DNA of 16,924 bases from an uncultured Bacteroidota bacterium (GCA_938008665.1 CALLKA010000109.1:1-16924), one strand, 5' to 3'. Counted from the stretch's first letter, positions 1-8,779 are shown. Translations and numbers: made by a program. Notes: generated by a model not told the origin, from the letters alone.

Positions 1-543
1 GAAGAAAATGCTTTGCAAACTAATATGGAAGCGGCGGAGGAAATTGCGCGACAATTAAGGTTAAGAGATATTGGTGGCATTATTGTGATTGACTTTATTG
101 ACATGAAATTGCCTGAAAACAGACGCAAGGTGCAAGAGTCATTAGAAGATTTCATGAAAACGGATCGTGCCAGACATTCTGTATTACCTATTTCAAAATT
201 TGGATTATTACAAGCAACGCGTCAACGTATTCGTCCTGAAGTAAACATTAATACCTCAGAAGATTGCCCTGCATGTAATGGCACAGGTAAAATAACTTCC
301 ACTTTATTATTAGAGGATGAGATTGAAAAGAAAATGTCTTATTTGGCCACCCATGGTCACAAATCACTGATTCTATTGGTACACCCAATCATTCATTCAC
401 ATTTGACCAAAGGAATATTTAACAATATCATCAAGCGTTGGAAAAATAAATATAAAATTAAATTAAAGTCGCAAGCAGATAATTCAAGTCACTTAGTGGA
501 ATACCGCTTTTTAGATGAACACGGAGAAGCAATCATTTTATAA
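1..543 (+). CDS. rng: Ribonuclease E/G family protein, C-terminal part (5' truncated by window)
   Basis: This is a single-strand-specific endoribonuclease acting in rRNA maturation and mRNA turnover. Only the last 180 residues are present, because the frame is open to base 1. The first visible block (QLRLRDIGGIIVIDFIDM) is the conserved end of the DNase I-like catalytic subdomain, and an Asp in VIDF matches one of the Mg2+-binding acidic residues of the family. The next segment holds the zinc-link signature CPACNGTG (bases about 268-291), which in this family ties two protomers together through Zn2+. The remainder resembles the short small-domain tail of RNase G-like proteins and lacks the long RNase E scaffold. 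An internal TTG or ATG near bases 13-27 is not the true start. A bidirectional terminator follows 38 bp after the stop. RNase G is more likely than RNase E given the short tail, but the symbol is uncertain. Confidence 0.9.
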   Translation, partial: EENALQTNMEAAEEIARQLRLRDIGGIIVIDFIDMKLPENRRKVQESLEDFMKTDRARHSVLPISKFGLLQATRQRIRPEVNINTSEDCPACNGTGKITSTLLLEDEIEKKMSYLATHGHKSLILLVHPIIHSHLTKGIFNNIIKRWKNKYKIKLKSQADNSSHLVEYRFLDEHGEAIIL

Positions 544-581
544 TTAACATTTAAAGATACATTCAGTTCAAGGTGTAAAAG

Positions 582-623
582 AAATAAAAAAGGGTCCCGA
601 TAAATCGGGACCCTTTTTTATTT
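582..623. terminator. Bidirectional rho-independent terminator
   Basis: Perfect inverted repeat with 19-nt arms (582-600 and 605-623) around a 4-nt TAAA loop. The core is a GC-rich 9-bp stem (GGGTCCCGA with TCGGGACCC) flanked by an A-run on the left and a T-run on the right, so each strand yields a stem followed by U residues. It lies between the RNase E/G stop (543) and the stop of the convergent lipoprotein gene (639) and can end both transcripts. This is the strongest terminator in the window. Confidence 0.93.
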
Positions 624-638
624 AAAACCTAAATGGAA

Positions 639-1541
639 TTAACGTCTTTGTAAGGTAAGTGTGTTAACACCATAATCAGTACTTCCGTACTTCAAGCCAA
701 TTTTCAAGCCAATATAACCAGTACAAGAGAATACATAACCATTCGTACCTGAACTTGGAATGTAGGCACTTGTAAGTTGCCCATAATCAGCAAAAACTAC
801 ATTATTGGTCGCTAATTTCGCTACCCCTGTAGCTGGATCAATATTGATAATTAAAGGATTCTTTTTATCGCCATATGCTGGATTAGGCCATACATCTGAA
901 ATGTTAATTTGATTCGCTCCTGGGCCGTCGCTAACCGAAACAACATCACCCACTGACCAGTCCGCCCAATCATCCTGCATGACAGTATAAGTCCCTTTCA
1001 TATTACCTGTGAAAGGACATACCACAAAAGCAGTCCATCTCATACATGCATTGTATCCACCAGCAGATTCTAATGCACCTACGGTGTTTGAAATGTCATA
1101 GGTTTTATTGTCTTCAGTCACTAACTGATGATAAAAAGTGTAATACTGACCTGGTGCAAATAATGCTGATGTGGTCATACCATAGGCCTTCGCAATTTCA
1201 GCACCGGTAGCAGCAATGGTAGTAGTCCCAGACATTGGAATTGTTTTTACTAATTTCCAAGCCTTTGGATCCGCTGAAGACCCTTTAAATACATACAATT
1301 TTACTTCTTTGATTTTTACACCATTATTATATGCGTCAATCTTAACACCTACAGAAGAAGCATCAATTGCTGCAAAATTAAGGTTGGCATTGGTTACTGA
1401 GTTCAAAGTAACATAAGCGCCTTTACCCAAATTGTTGATATCAACAAAAGGATTATTAGTTGCGAGGTCTCCCTTTTGACAAGAAGAAACCAATGCCGTG
1501 AAGGCAATTGCAATTAATATTTTATTTAATATTTTTTTCAT
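639..1541 (-). CDS. Third lipoprotein of a SusCD-type operon, function unknown (SusE/F-position)
   Basis: Predicted outer-membrane lipoprotein of 300 residues. I chose the ATG at 1541, giving MKKILNKI; a TTG three codons upstream is also in frame but less likely. The N-terminus is a lysine-led hydrophobic signal peptide ending in the lipobox LVSSC (Cys21), so the mature protein should be lipid-anchored. Residues about 30-150 look like an all-beta, Ig-like or fibronectin-like segment with alternating hydrophobics. The C-terminal half contains FTGNMKGTYTVMQDDWADW, a pattern I associate with accessory lipoproteins next to SusD_2-type genes. It starts 14 bp after the susD-like stop and ends the operon, 16 bp before the shared terminator. 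By position it resembles SusE/SusF surface glycan-binding proteins, but I cannot show that homology. Ligand binding at the cell surface is an inference. Confidence 0.72.
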   Translation of the reverse strand: MKKILNKILIAIAFTALVSSCQKGDLATNNPFVDINNLGKGAYVTLNSVTNANLNFAAIDASSVGVKIDAYNNGVKIKEVKLYVFKGSSADPKAWKLVKTIPMSGTTTIAATGAEIAKAYGMTTSALFAPGQYYTFYHQLVTEDNKTYDISNTVGALESAGGYNACMRWTAFVVCPFTGNMKGTYTVMQDDWADWSVGDVVSVSDGPGANQINISDVWPNPAYGDKKNPLIINIDPATGVAKLATNNVVFADYGQLTSAYIPSSGTNGYVFSCTGYIGLKIGLKYGSTDYGVNTLTLQRR

Positions 1542-1555
1542 TATTGTCAAATTTA

Positions 1556-3241
1556 TTAATTGATGAAATTATCTGCGTTATTATCCCAAAATACTTTGTC
1601 CACTTTAGCACCTAATGCTTTTTGTGCTGGTGCATTTAAGTTTCTGTTCACGTATACGGAAGGATAATAAAATGAACGTATGAAAAATCCTGGCGTTGCA
1701 GAATACACCGTTTGTTGCATATTTTTTGGAAAGCCTGTAAGTCTGTATGCATTATAAGCTTCCCAACCATTACCCCAGGTGGACAAATAGTATTCTTTCA
1801 TGATAATTTCTAACTTTCCATTATCATTAGCGGCATCAAATGCAGCTAAAACTAAACTAACATAATTAGCTATAGTAGTAGCATTCGCAGCATAAGTTGC
1901 ACTAGGGGTTACACCTACTGTTGCTGGGAAACCAGTTACTTTCGCCATATTATTTTTAATAGCAGCTTCTAAACTTACTCTTGCAGCAGCCATACCACCG
2001 GTAATAACACCAGTTGCAGCTGCTTCGGCTAATTTGAAATGCGTAAACTCTGAATTCCAAATTGGCAAGATACCCGCACCTTTACCACCAACTTCTAAAC
2101 CAACTTTGGTATTTTGATTTTCATCAAATAAACCACCTGCTGGATAAACACCCCAAGTTGTTCTAAAAGAACCATCTGGAGGCGTACCACTATTATCACC
2201 ATGATCACGTCCCCAATAGCCTGTACCTAAATAACAGAAGGGTTGTGCATCTGTATAATGTGCTGGTTTTGGAAAGGTAATACATGATAGGGTGATCTCG
2301 TTAACGTTAGCACCACTTGTATTTTGACGATAAAAATAGTAACGTTGTCTAGGATCCAATGTGGTTCCTTTTGCACCAGAAATAGTTCCACCATTTTTTT
2401 CTGCAGCTACAGCCCACATAAACCAATCTCCCATATACTCACCAACGGAACCTGCTGCGTTATAGTTTCCAGCGTAATCAGGGTGACGAGAATCAGGAGA
2501 GTTTCTATTAGTACCGTATTTGAAATTAAAGTCATTGGCTGCTGTTGAAATTAAATCACCAGCGGTAACCAAGGATTGAATTTTTGCAGCTGCAGTTGCA
2601 TCCACTTTACGTGTTTGCATTAACAATTTAAATTTAATTGTTTTAGCAGCTGTAATCCATTTTGCAGCACTATTACCATAATATAAATCATTGGCTACTG
2701 CTGCAGATCCTGGTTTGCTAAAATCTACAATTGCATCATCTAATATTGCAATCGCAGCAGCATAAACAGCAGCTCCTTTATCTTGTTTAGGATTCGGGTT
2801 TTCAATGCCTAATTCCGCTTCAGTCCATGGGATATCACCAAAAGCGTCCACCATGGTTGCTAAAGTATAGGCTTTAAAAAACTTAGCGATTCCAGATGCT
2901 CTAAATTTCTTTTGTGTTTGTGCCAAAGGAATGAGGGCATTTGCATTTTTGATAATACTGGTATACCCTGTTGACCATAGTCCATCAGAAGTACCAGGTG
3001 AATAAGCATTTGAATAAAGGGGCCCAAACATAGCTTGTTGTCTAGTTAATTGACCGCCTAAATTTGATGCATCGTCAAAAAATCCTGTGAATGATAATTG
3101 TACCGTGTTCAACAATAAGTCAACATCGGCAGTATTCACAGAAGGCGCATTGGGATTCTCCAAAAGCGCATCCAACTGCTTGTTACATGCAACCGTAGTT
3201 GAAAATAACGCTAGGATTACTATAATTTTAAAATATTTCAT
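1556..3241 (-). CDS. SusD/RagB-family nutrient-binding outer membrane lipoprotein
   Basis: Surface lipoprotein of 561 residues that caps the partner TonB-dependent receptor and helps capture its ligand. The signal peptide MKYFKIIVILALFSTTVAC ends in a lipobox (Cys19). Blocks typical of the SusD_2-like branch (Pfam 'Susd and RagB outer membrane lipoprotein') include LENPNAPS near the N-terminus, the helical KFFKAYTLATMVDAFGDIPWTEA segment around residues 120-142, and WGNGWEAYNAYRLTGFPKN near the C-terminus. The length is usual for the family. It starts 25 bp after the susC-like stop and clearly belongs to one transcript with it. No Shine-Dalgarno is seen, as is normal in Bacteroidota. The substrate cannot be deduced: SusD_2 members occur with glycan, peptide and other uptake systems, and no degradative enzyme lies nearby. 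Confidence 0.93.
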   Translation of the reverse strand: MKYFKIIVILALFSTTVACNKQLDALLENPNAPSVNTADVDLLLNTVQLSFTGFFDDASNLGGQLTRQQAMFGPLYSNAYSPGTSDGLWSTGYTSIIKNANALIPLAQTQKKFRASGIAKFFKAYTLATMVDAFGDIPWTEAELGIENPNPKQDKGAAVYAAAIAILDDAIVDFSKPGSAAVANDLYYGNSAAKWITAAKTIKFKLLMQTRKVDATAAAKIQSLVTAGDLISTAANDFNFKYGTNRNSPDSRHPDYAGNYNAAGSVGEYMGDWFMWAVAAEKNGGTISGAKGTTLDPRQRYYFYRQNTSGANVNEITLSCITFPKPAHYTDAQPFCYLGTGYWGRDHGDNSGTPPDGSFRTTWGVYPAGGLFDENQNTKVGLEVGGKGAGILPIWNSEFTHFKLAEAAATGVITGGMAAARVSLEAAIKNNMAKVTGFPATVGVTPSATYAANATTIANYVSLVLAAFDAANDNGKLEIIMKEYYLSTWGNGWEAYNAYRLTGFPKNMQQTVYSATPGFFIRSFYYPSVYVNRNLNAPAQKALGAKVDKVFWDNNADNFIN

Positions 3242-3266
3242 ATTCTTTACTTTTACTTATTTAGTA

Positions 3267-6200
3267 TTAAAAAGTTATTCTTACACTTAAACCCATTCTA
3301 CGTGCAGAAGGACCAGTGATAAATTCCAAGCCCTTACCATTACCTACACCTAAACCATTGGTTTCAGGATCAAAGTGCATGTATTTAGGGAAGTTGGGAG
3401 CATAATACCAAAGGTTACTACCATTCGCAGTAATTGATACACTACCAAAAGGAGTTTTATTTAATAATTTTTCTGGCAAAGAATAAGATAATGACATATC
3501 TCTTAATCTTACCACAGTTGCATCAAAAATACCTCCTTGGTCTGGACCAAATACGTTATTGAAGTAGCCTTGAGTAGCACTGATTTGAATATTATTTGGT
3601 TTACCATCTGCAGTTACACCTGGTAAAATATAAGGTGCCGCACGATCAAATTCTGTATCCTTTGTAACACCTCTCGCTAATAATGATCTAGCAGTTGAAG
3701 AATACATATCACCACCATGTGTGTAATCCACTTGGAATCGGAATGTGAAAGATTTATAGGTTAAACTATTAATACCAGATAATTTATAATCAGGGTTTGG
3801 ATCACCAATAATTCCAATAGTAGTGGAAGCAATGTAATCACCACCAGCACCCACTAATAATTGACCATTTTCATGTCTTTGATAATAATATCCTTTCATG
3901 ATACCTAAAGGCTGACCGTTAATTGCAAAGTTTCCTAAAGTGGTATAACCAGCAAAAACAATTTCTTTTAAGTCAGAAGGAATATCAGAAACCATTGATT
4001 TATTAATTGTCCAGTTTCCAGTTACTTCCCAAACCCAATCTTTGTTTCTGATAATTTTGTAGGCTAATTGAGCTTCAATACCCTTATTAGTTACTTTACC
4101 AGCATTGATTTGTTGTGAAGTATAACCAGTAGAAGGATCCAAATCTCTGTTCAAGATTTGATCATTAGATACACGTTGATACAAAGTGATATCTGTGCTT
4201 AATCTACTTTGGAAAAACTTACCCTCAATACCAGTCTCTGTTTCTGCCATCAACTCAGGCTTCAAATTTGGATTTGGTAAAAAATTAGGAATTGCATTTG
4301 TATTAATTACCGTACCCGCATTCGTCATAAAGTTCCTTGTAGAAATGCTTAACGCAGATCTTGTTGAGTAAGGACTAGGGAAGTTAGCCGCAGTTGAATA
4401 ACCTAAACGGAATTTTAAGTAGTTTATGTTTTTCTTATTTCTTAAAAAATCAAACGCTTCCGTTGCAATAAATGAACCACTAATATTTGGATAGAATACG
4501 CTTCTGTTCTCAGCTTCTAATGTTGAAGTAAAGCTATTTCTACCACCCACTACTAAGTATGCATAATTTCTATAGCCTAATGTCGCTGATGCAAAAGCAC
4601 CAACCGATTGTGACTTAATTAAATAATCCATATCAGCACCTGCTTCATTCACAATATCATGCGTCACAAAGTTAGTATGGTCTAATAATCCAAAAACTAA
4701 TTGCTCCTTACTTGTAGCACCCATTTGGTTATAGCTTAATTCTCTCGAATTTACACCCGCTAAAACATCAAAATCAAAATCATTGTTAAGATCAGTTTTG
4801 TATGTAGTAGTTAATGTATGATCTAAAATGCTATTAAAGCCAGTAGATGTTCTTAAGAAACCTTGTGGATAATAAGTACCTCCTTTGTTTTGCGCATACA
4901 TTTGATAATTTGAATAATTATCATACCCAAAACGGTATAGCACTTTAATTTTTTGGCTTAAGTCATAATTTAAAGAAACCTGACCATAATTTCTGCTTAC
5001 TTTATCTTGTGTAAATGAGTTTTTCAAAGTCCAACGAGGATTTTGAATATCATTACCACCTCTATAATAAACATGCGAATGGTCAATCGGATTTTCCCAC
5101 TCCAAGCCCATTAAATCTACTGCTGTTGGCGTATACATTACATCACCATATAAGGATGGGTTTGATGCTGTAGAACCAAATGAAGGAGAAGTTGGCGGAG
5201 ATTTTACATTTGTATTTACATGGTTAAATGTACCATTCAAAGTTAACTTGTTTGACAATTTCATAGTACCTCCCATTGAGATATTGTTCTTCATAGAACC
5301 GTTACCTTCTACGAAACCTTGATCATCCGTATAACCATAGTTAATATTGTAATTTAAATTTTGCGCAGAACCTGCAAAGTTTACGGAAGTATTTTTAGAA
5401 ATACCATCGCGGAAAAATCTTGGAACGCTATTATAATATTTAAATTCATAATCATTGTTTCCTACGTATTGCGGAAATGCCGCATTTAAGGTAGCTCTGC
5501 TATAAGGATGTGCCACCTTCGCTGGAGGATCCGTAAACTTTGCACCCCAGTTGGAGAAGAATGCCAAACCTAAACTTAAATCAAAACCACCACCATAGGA
5601 AGTGTTGTATTCTGGTAAATTAGCAACTTGGTTAACCGCATAGGACTGTGTAACCGTTACTTCATTTTTCTTTCTAGTTTTTTGTGTAGATCCGTTCTTG
5701 GTAGTCACTAAGATAACCCCGTTTCTTCCTAATTCACCATATAATGTTGTCGCACTCAACCCTTTTAAAACGTCGATAGACTCAACGTTGTTTGGATCTA
5801 AATCCAAGAAACGGCTAGGCGTATTATTACCATAAGTAAATCCAGCTTGGTTATTGGTACCGCCATCAAAAGGCACACCATCTACAACCCATAATGGTTG
5901 AGAGCTACCAGAGATAGTACTGATTGCACGAATTACAACGTTAGTACCAGAACCAGATAAACCACTGGTGTTACCAATGTTTACCCCTGGTGCTTTACCA
6001 TTTAATAAACGCGCAATATCAATTTCAGGTTTTTGTTCTAAATCTTTTTTACCAATAGAAGAAACCGCATAACCTAATGCTTTCTTTTCTTTTTTGATAC
6101 CCAAGGCCGTAACAACCACCTCACTTAAATCTTCTTTTAAGGCCTTTAAAGTGAAATTAGTTACTGCTTGCGATGTAGCTTCTTTCTTTTCGAAGCCTAC

Positions 6201-6425
6201 ACTTGAAACCTGCAATACAGCCCCTGATTTTACACTGATTCTGAAATTACCATTTGCATCAGTTAGTGTTCTGTTTTTTGAAACACTTTTCTCAGTAATC
6301 ACCGCACCTTCAACTGGAGTACCTTTTTCATCGGATACTTTACCAGTGACAGTTGTGTTTTGAGCGATCGCCGCTTGGAAAGAGAAAAACGCAAAAAACA
6401 AACACCATAATAGTTTTTTTCTCAT
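3267..6425 (-). CDS. SusC/RagA-family TonB-linked outer membrane receptor
   Basis: Outer-membrane beta-barrel of 1052 residues that imports a ligand into the periplasm using TonB/ExbBD energy. A Sec signal peptide (about residues 1-21, ending AIA before Gln22) precedes a carboxypeptidase-D-like regulatory beta domain (about 24-95, TVTGKVSDEKGTPVEGAVI). A TonB-box-like stretch follows (EVVVTALG), then the plug domain (about 110-245) with the SusC hallmarks PGVNI, LWVVDGVPF and NNVESIDVLKGLSATTLYG. The rest is barrel, ending in PSARRMGLSVRITF with the expected C-terminal Phe. There is no STN signalling domain at the N-terminus and no FecI/FecR pair nearby, so trans-envelope signalling is unlikely. 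The length is normal and the frame intact. It is the first gene of the three-gene operon, and its promoter should lie in 6426-6656. Substrate unknown. Confidence 0.96.
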   Translation of the reverse strand: MRKKLLWCLFFAFFSFQAAIAQNTTVTGKVSDEKGTPVEGAVITEKSVSKNRTLTDANGNFRISVKSGAVLQVSSVGFEKKEATSQAVTNFTLKALKEDLSEVVVTALGIKKEKKALGYAVSSIGKKDLEQKPEIDIARLLNGKAPGVNIGNTSGLSGSGTNVVIRAISTISGSSQPLWVVDGVPFDGGTNNQAGFTYGNNTPSRFLDLDPNNVESIDVLKGLSATTLYGELGRNGVILVTTKNGSTQKTRKKNEVTVTQSYAVNQVANLPEYNTSYGGGFDLSLGLAFFSNWGAKFTDPPAKVAHPYSRATLNAAFPQYVGNNDYEFKYYNSVPRFFRDGISKNTSVNFAGSAQNLNYNINYGYTDDQGFVEGNGSMKNNISMGGTMKLSNKLTLNGTFNHVNTNVKSPPTSPSFGSTASNPSLYGDVMYTPTAVDLMGLEWENPIDHSHVYYRGGNDIQNPRWTLKNSFTQDKVSRNYGQVSLNYDLSQKIKVLYRFGYDNYSNYQMYAQNKGGTYYPQGFLRTSTGFNSILDHTLTTTYKTDLNNDFDFDVLAGVNSRELSYNQMGATSKEQLVFGLLDHTNFVTHDIVNEAGADMDYLIKSQSVGAFASATLGYRNYAYLVVGGRNSFTSTLEAENRSVFYPNISGSFIATEAFDFLRNKKNINYLKFRLGYSTAANFPSPYSTRSALSISTRNFMTNAGTVINTNAIPNFLPNPNLKPELMAETETGIEGKFFQSRLSTDITLYQRVSNDQILNRDLDPSTGYTSQQINAGKVTNKGIEAQLAYKIIRNKDWVWEVTGNWTINKSMVSDIPSDLKEIVFAGYTTLGNFAINGQPLGIMKGYYYQRHENGQLLVGAGGDYIASTTIGIIGDPNPDYKLSGINSLTYKSFTFRFQVDYTHGGDMYSSTARSLLARGVTKDTEFDRAAPYILPGVTADGKPNNIQISATQGYFNNVFGPDQGGIFDATVVRLRDMSLSYSLPEKLLNKTPFGSVSITANGSNLWYYAPNFPKYMHFDPETNGLGVGNGKGLEFITGPSARRMGLSVRITF

Positions 6426-6545
6426 GTTGTTGTTTGAATTATTATTTAAAAAATCTTATTTGGCTACAATTTAAAAAAAAATTTAAATAATTTAACTATT
6501 TAATAACACTATTTATTTTTTGGGGGAATTAAAAAAATATATCAA

Positions 6546-6569
6546 CAATACTTTATATTTAAAGTATTG
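6546..6569. repeat. Perfect inverted repeat, operator-like
   Basis: Arms CAATACTTTA (6546-6555) and TAAAGTATTG (6560-6569) are exact reverse complements around the 4-nt loop TATT. It sits about 120 bp upstream of the susC-like start and about 90 bp upstream of radA. There is no T-run directly after it, so it does not look like a terminator. The likeliest role is a binding site for a dimeric regulator of the SusCD operon. Chance occurrence is possible in such AT-rich DNA. Confidence 0.45.
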
Positions 6570-6644
6570 ATTTTCAAAATAATTTACGAAATCACCCTTT
6601 TCATTAAATTTCGGCAAATACTGAAATATATTTAATCTAGCGAT

Positions 6645-6652
6645 TATCTTTA
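6645..6652 (+). promoter_or_regulatory. -7-like promoter element for radA
   Basis: TATCTTTA matches the Bacteroidota -7 consensus TAnnTTTG at all but the last position. It ends only 4 bp before the radA ATG, so transcription would begin at or beside the start codon, giving a leaderless or nearly leaderless mRNA. No clear -33 TTG/TTTG is visible at the usual spacing. Confidence 0.42.
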
Positions 6653-6656
6653 CAGC

Positions 6657-8027
6657 ATGAGTAAGTCAAAATCAGCATTTTTCTGTAATAATTGTGGCTA
6701 CGAGGCTGCAAAATGGGCCGGAAAATGCCCTGCTTGTAATGAGTGGAACACTTTTACTGAAGAATTGGTTGAAAAAACAAAGGAGACCAATTCAGATTGG
6801 GAAGGGTACCATACGAATCAAAAGGGGAATCAAGCCATCTCCTTAAATGAAGTGAATAGTCAATCAGAAAAAAGAATTGACAGTTCCGATGTGGAATTGA
6901 ATAGAGTATTGGGCGGTGGAATTGTTTTGGGCTCCATTATTTTAGTTGCAGGGGAACCTGGTATAGGAAAGAGTACTTTGTTTTTGCAACAAGGTTTGAT
7001 GATGAAGGATCAAACTGTTTTATACATCAGCGGGGAAGAAAGCATTCAACAAATAAAAATGCGTGCCGACCGATTGAACTTACAAAATGAAAATTTTTAT
7101 TTACTTACGGAAACACATACAGCACAAATTTTTAAAGCAATTAAAAAATTAAAACCAACAGTGGTCATTGTGGATTCAATTCAAACTTTAGAATCCAACT
7201 TGATTGACTCTGCTGCTGGAAGTGTATCTCAAATAAAACAAACCGCTGCAGAATTTCAAAAATTTGCAAAAGAAACAGGCACCCCTGTTTTTTTAATTGG
7301 ACATATCACCAAGGAAGGATCCATCGCTGGACCGAAAATTTTAGAACACATGGTGGATACTGTTTTACAATTTGAAGGTGATCGCCATTACGCATATCGC
7401 ATGTTGCGCACTTTAAAAAACAGATTTGGCGGGACAAGTGAATTAGGTATTTATGAAATGACCAGCGAGGGAATGAAAGTAGTCAACAACCCTTCTGCAT
7501 TTTTAATTGCACAACGAAATGAATCACTAAGTGGTAGTACTATTGCAGCCTCCATGGAAGGCATGCGTCCTTTATTAATTGAAGTGCAAGCATTGGTTAC
7601 GCAAAGCGTGTATGGCACGCCACAGCGCACTGTGACTGGGTTTGACTTAAGGAGACTTCAACTTTTATTAGCCGTTTTGGAAAAGCGAGGCGGCTTTGCG
7701 TTTGGCATGAAAGATGTTTTTGTAAATATTGCTGGGGGATTAAAAATCGAAGACCCTTCCTTAGATTTAGCCATTATACTTTCCTTACTTTCTTCCTATG
7801 AAGATGTACCATTGCCGCAAGGGATTTGTTTTGCGGGAGAGGTTGGATTGAATGGAGAAATTAGGGCCGTGAATAGAATTCAACAACGTATTGCAGAAGC
7901 AGAAAAATTAGGATTCGAAAAAATTTATATTTCCGAGTTTAACAAAAAAGGCATCGAACAAAAAAAACACGGCATTCAAATTATTGCAGTAGAAAGAGTA
8001 GATGAAGCCTACCGATTATTTTTCTAG
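6657..8027 (+). CDS. radA: DNA repair protein RadA (Sms)
   Basis: RecA-like ATPase of 456 residues that drives branch migration and resolution of recombination intermediates in repair and, in some bacteria, natural transformation. The architecture is complete. An N-terminal C4 zinc finger uses Cys10, Cys13, Cys24 and Cys27. The P-loop is GEPGIGKST (99-107), and the Walker B-like strand TVVIVDSIQT lies near 168-177. The RadA-specific KNRFG motif is at 254-258, and a Lon-protease-like C-terminal domain spans about 290-456 (GGLKIEDPSLDLAIILSLLSS; CFAGEVGLNGEIRAV). Normal family length. The ATG at 6657 follows a -7-like element. Its stop codon TAG overlaps a GTG in the next gene's frame, so radA and the comF-like gene are probably co-transcribed. 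Confidence 0.97.
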   Translation: MSKSKSAFFCNNCGYEAAKWAGKCPACNEWNTFTEELVEKTKETNSDWEGYHTNQKGNQAISLNEVNSQSEKRIDSSDVELNRVLGGGIVLGSIILVAGEPGIGKSTLFLQQGLMMKDQTVLYISGEESIQQIKMRADRLNLQNENFYLLTETHTAQIFKAIKKLKPTVVIVDSIQTLESNLIDSAAGSVSQIKQTAAEFQKFAKETGTPVFLIGHITKEGSIAGPKILEHMVDTVLQFEGDRHYAYRMLRTLKNRFGGTSELGIYEMTSEGMKVVNNPSAFLIAQRNESLSGSTIAASMEGMRPLLIEVQALVTQSVYGTPQRTVTGFDLRRLQLLLAVLEKRGGFAFGMKDVFVNIAGGLKIEDPSLDLAIILSLLSSYEDVPLPQGICFAGEVGLNGEIRAVNRIQQRIAEAEKLGFEKIYISEFNKKGIEQKKHGIQIIAVERVDEAYRLFF

Positions 8028-8047
8028 TGGTTGTTGATTCATTTTTA

Positions 8048-8779
8048 ATGCCCCCCATGAACTTCATCAAGCATCTTATATTGCATGTAAAAAAATATTT
8101 GAATGACTTTTTACATTTAGTTTATCCAAAAATTTGTTTGCATTGCGGAAGTACGGATCTAATAAAGTTTCAAGTATTGTGCCCCAATTGTTACGCACAA
8201 CTCCCCTTTACTGATTTTTTTGAAATAGAAAATAACAATGTCGACAAAATATTTTGGGGCAGATTGGCTTTAGGCCCTAGCGGGGCAGCTGTGTTTTTTA
8301 CAAAGAATAGTATTGTACAATTATTACTTTTTGAATTAAAATACAAGCATAATAAAAGGGCGGGTTGGCTATTTGGCAATATGATTGGCTGGGCTTTGAA
8401 AAAAGCAAACAGATTGAATGAAATTGACTTTTTAATCCCAATCCCGATTCGAAAAATTACGGAAAGGACCAGGGGCTATAATCAGTCCCTCCTTATTTGC
8501 GAAGGCATCGCACAGGTATTCCCCATTGCCATTTTACCAACAGTGCTATTTAAAAACAAAAAAACAAACACCCAAACACGCAAGGATCGAATTGAACGGG
8601 GTCACAATACCGACCACCTTTTTGGTCTAAAAAACGCCGACCAAATTTATAACAAACACCTCCTTTTGGTGGATGATATTATTACCACCGGCGCCACAGT
8701 CGAATCAGCAGGCCGATGTTTACTTCAAGCAAATCCAAGCTCCGTTCAATTTGCGTCAGCCGCTTATACCCTATCTTAA
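8048..8779 (+). CDS. comF: ComF family phosphoribosyltransferase-like protein
   Basis: Cytoplasmic protein of about 244 residues related to ComFC/GntX, linked in several bacteria to DNA uptake during natural competence. With the ATG at 8048, the N-terminus holds a zinc-ribbon-like Cys pair set (Cys30, Cys33, Cys45, Cys48), then a type I phosphoribosyltransferase domain. Family signatures are RTRGYNQS, NTQTRKDRIERGHN and the PRPP loop LLLVDDIITTGATVES near the C-terminus. The start is uncertain: the frame is open back to a GTG at 8027 that shares a base with the radA stop, and ATGs lie at 8048 and 8057. The family N-terminus (LHLVYPKICLHCG) fits either ATG. Close coupling to radA suggests translational coupling. 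The exact biochemical activity of ComF proteins is not settled. Confidence 0.9.
   Translation: MPPMNFIKHLILHVKKYLNDFLHLVYPKICLHCGSTDLIKFQVLCPNCYAQLPFTDFFEIENNNVDKIFWGRLALGPSGAAVFFTKNSIVQLLLFELKYKHNKRAGWLFGNMIGWALKKANRLNEIDFLIPIPIRKITERTRGYNQSLLICEGIAQVFPIAILPTVLFKNKKTNTQTRKDRIERGHNTDHLFGLKNADQIYNKHLLLVDDIITTGATVESAGRCLLQANPSSVQFASAAYTLS

Larger units (their letters stand above)
6426..6656. promoter_or_regulatory. Divergent intergenic regulatory region, susC-like / radA
   Basis: A 231-bp spacer separates the divergently transcribed susC-like gene and radA. It is markedly AT-rich, with several A and T runs. It contains a perfect inverted repeat (6546-6569, listed separately) and a -7-like element next to the radA start. 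I found no exact TAnnTTTG element for susC on the - strand. Near matches are TATTGTTG (minus strand of 6543-6550), which overlaps the left arm of the inverted repeat, and TTATTTTG. No small ORF or RNA gene is evident. Confidence 0.6.
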
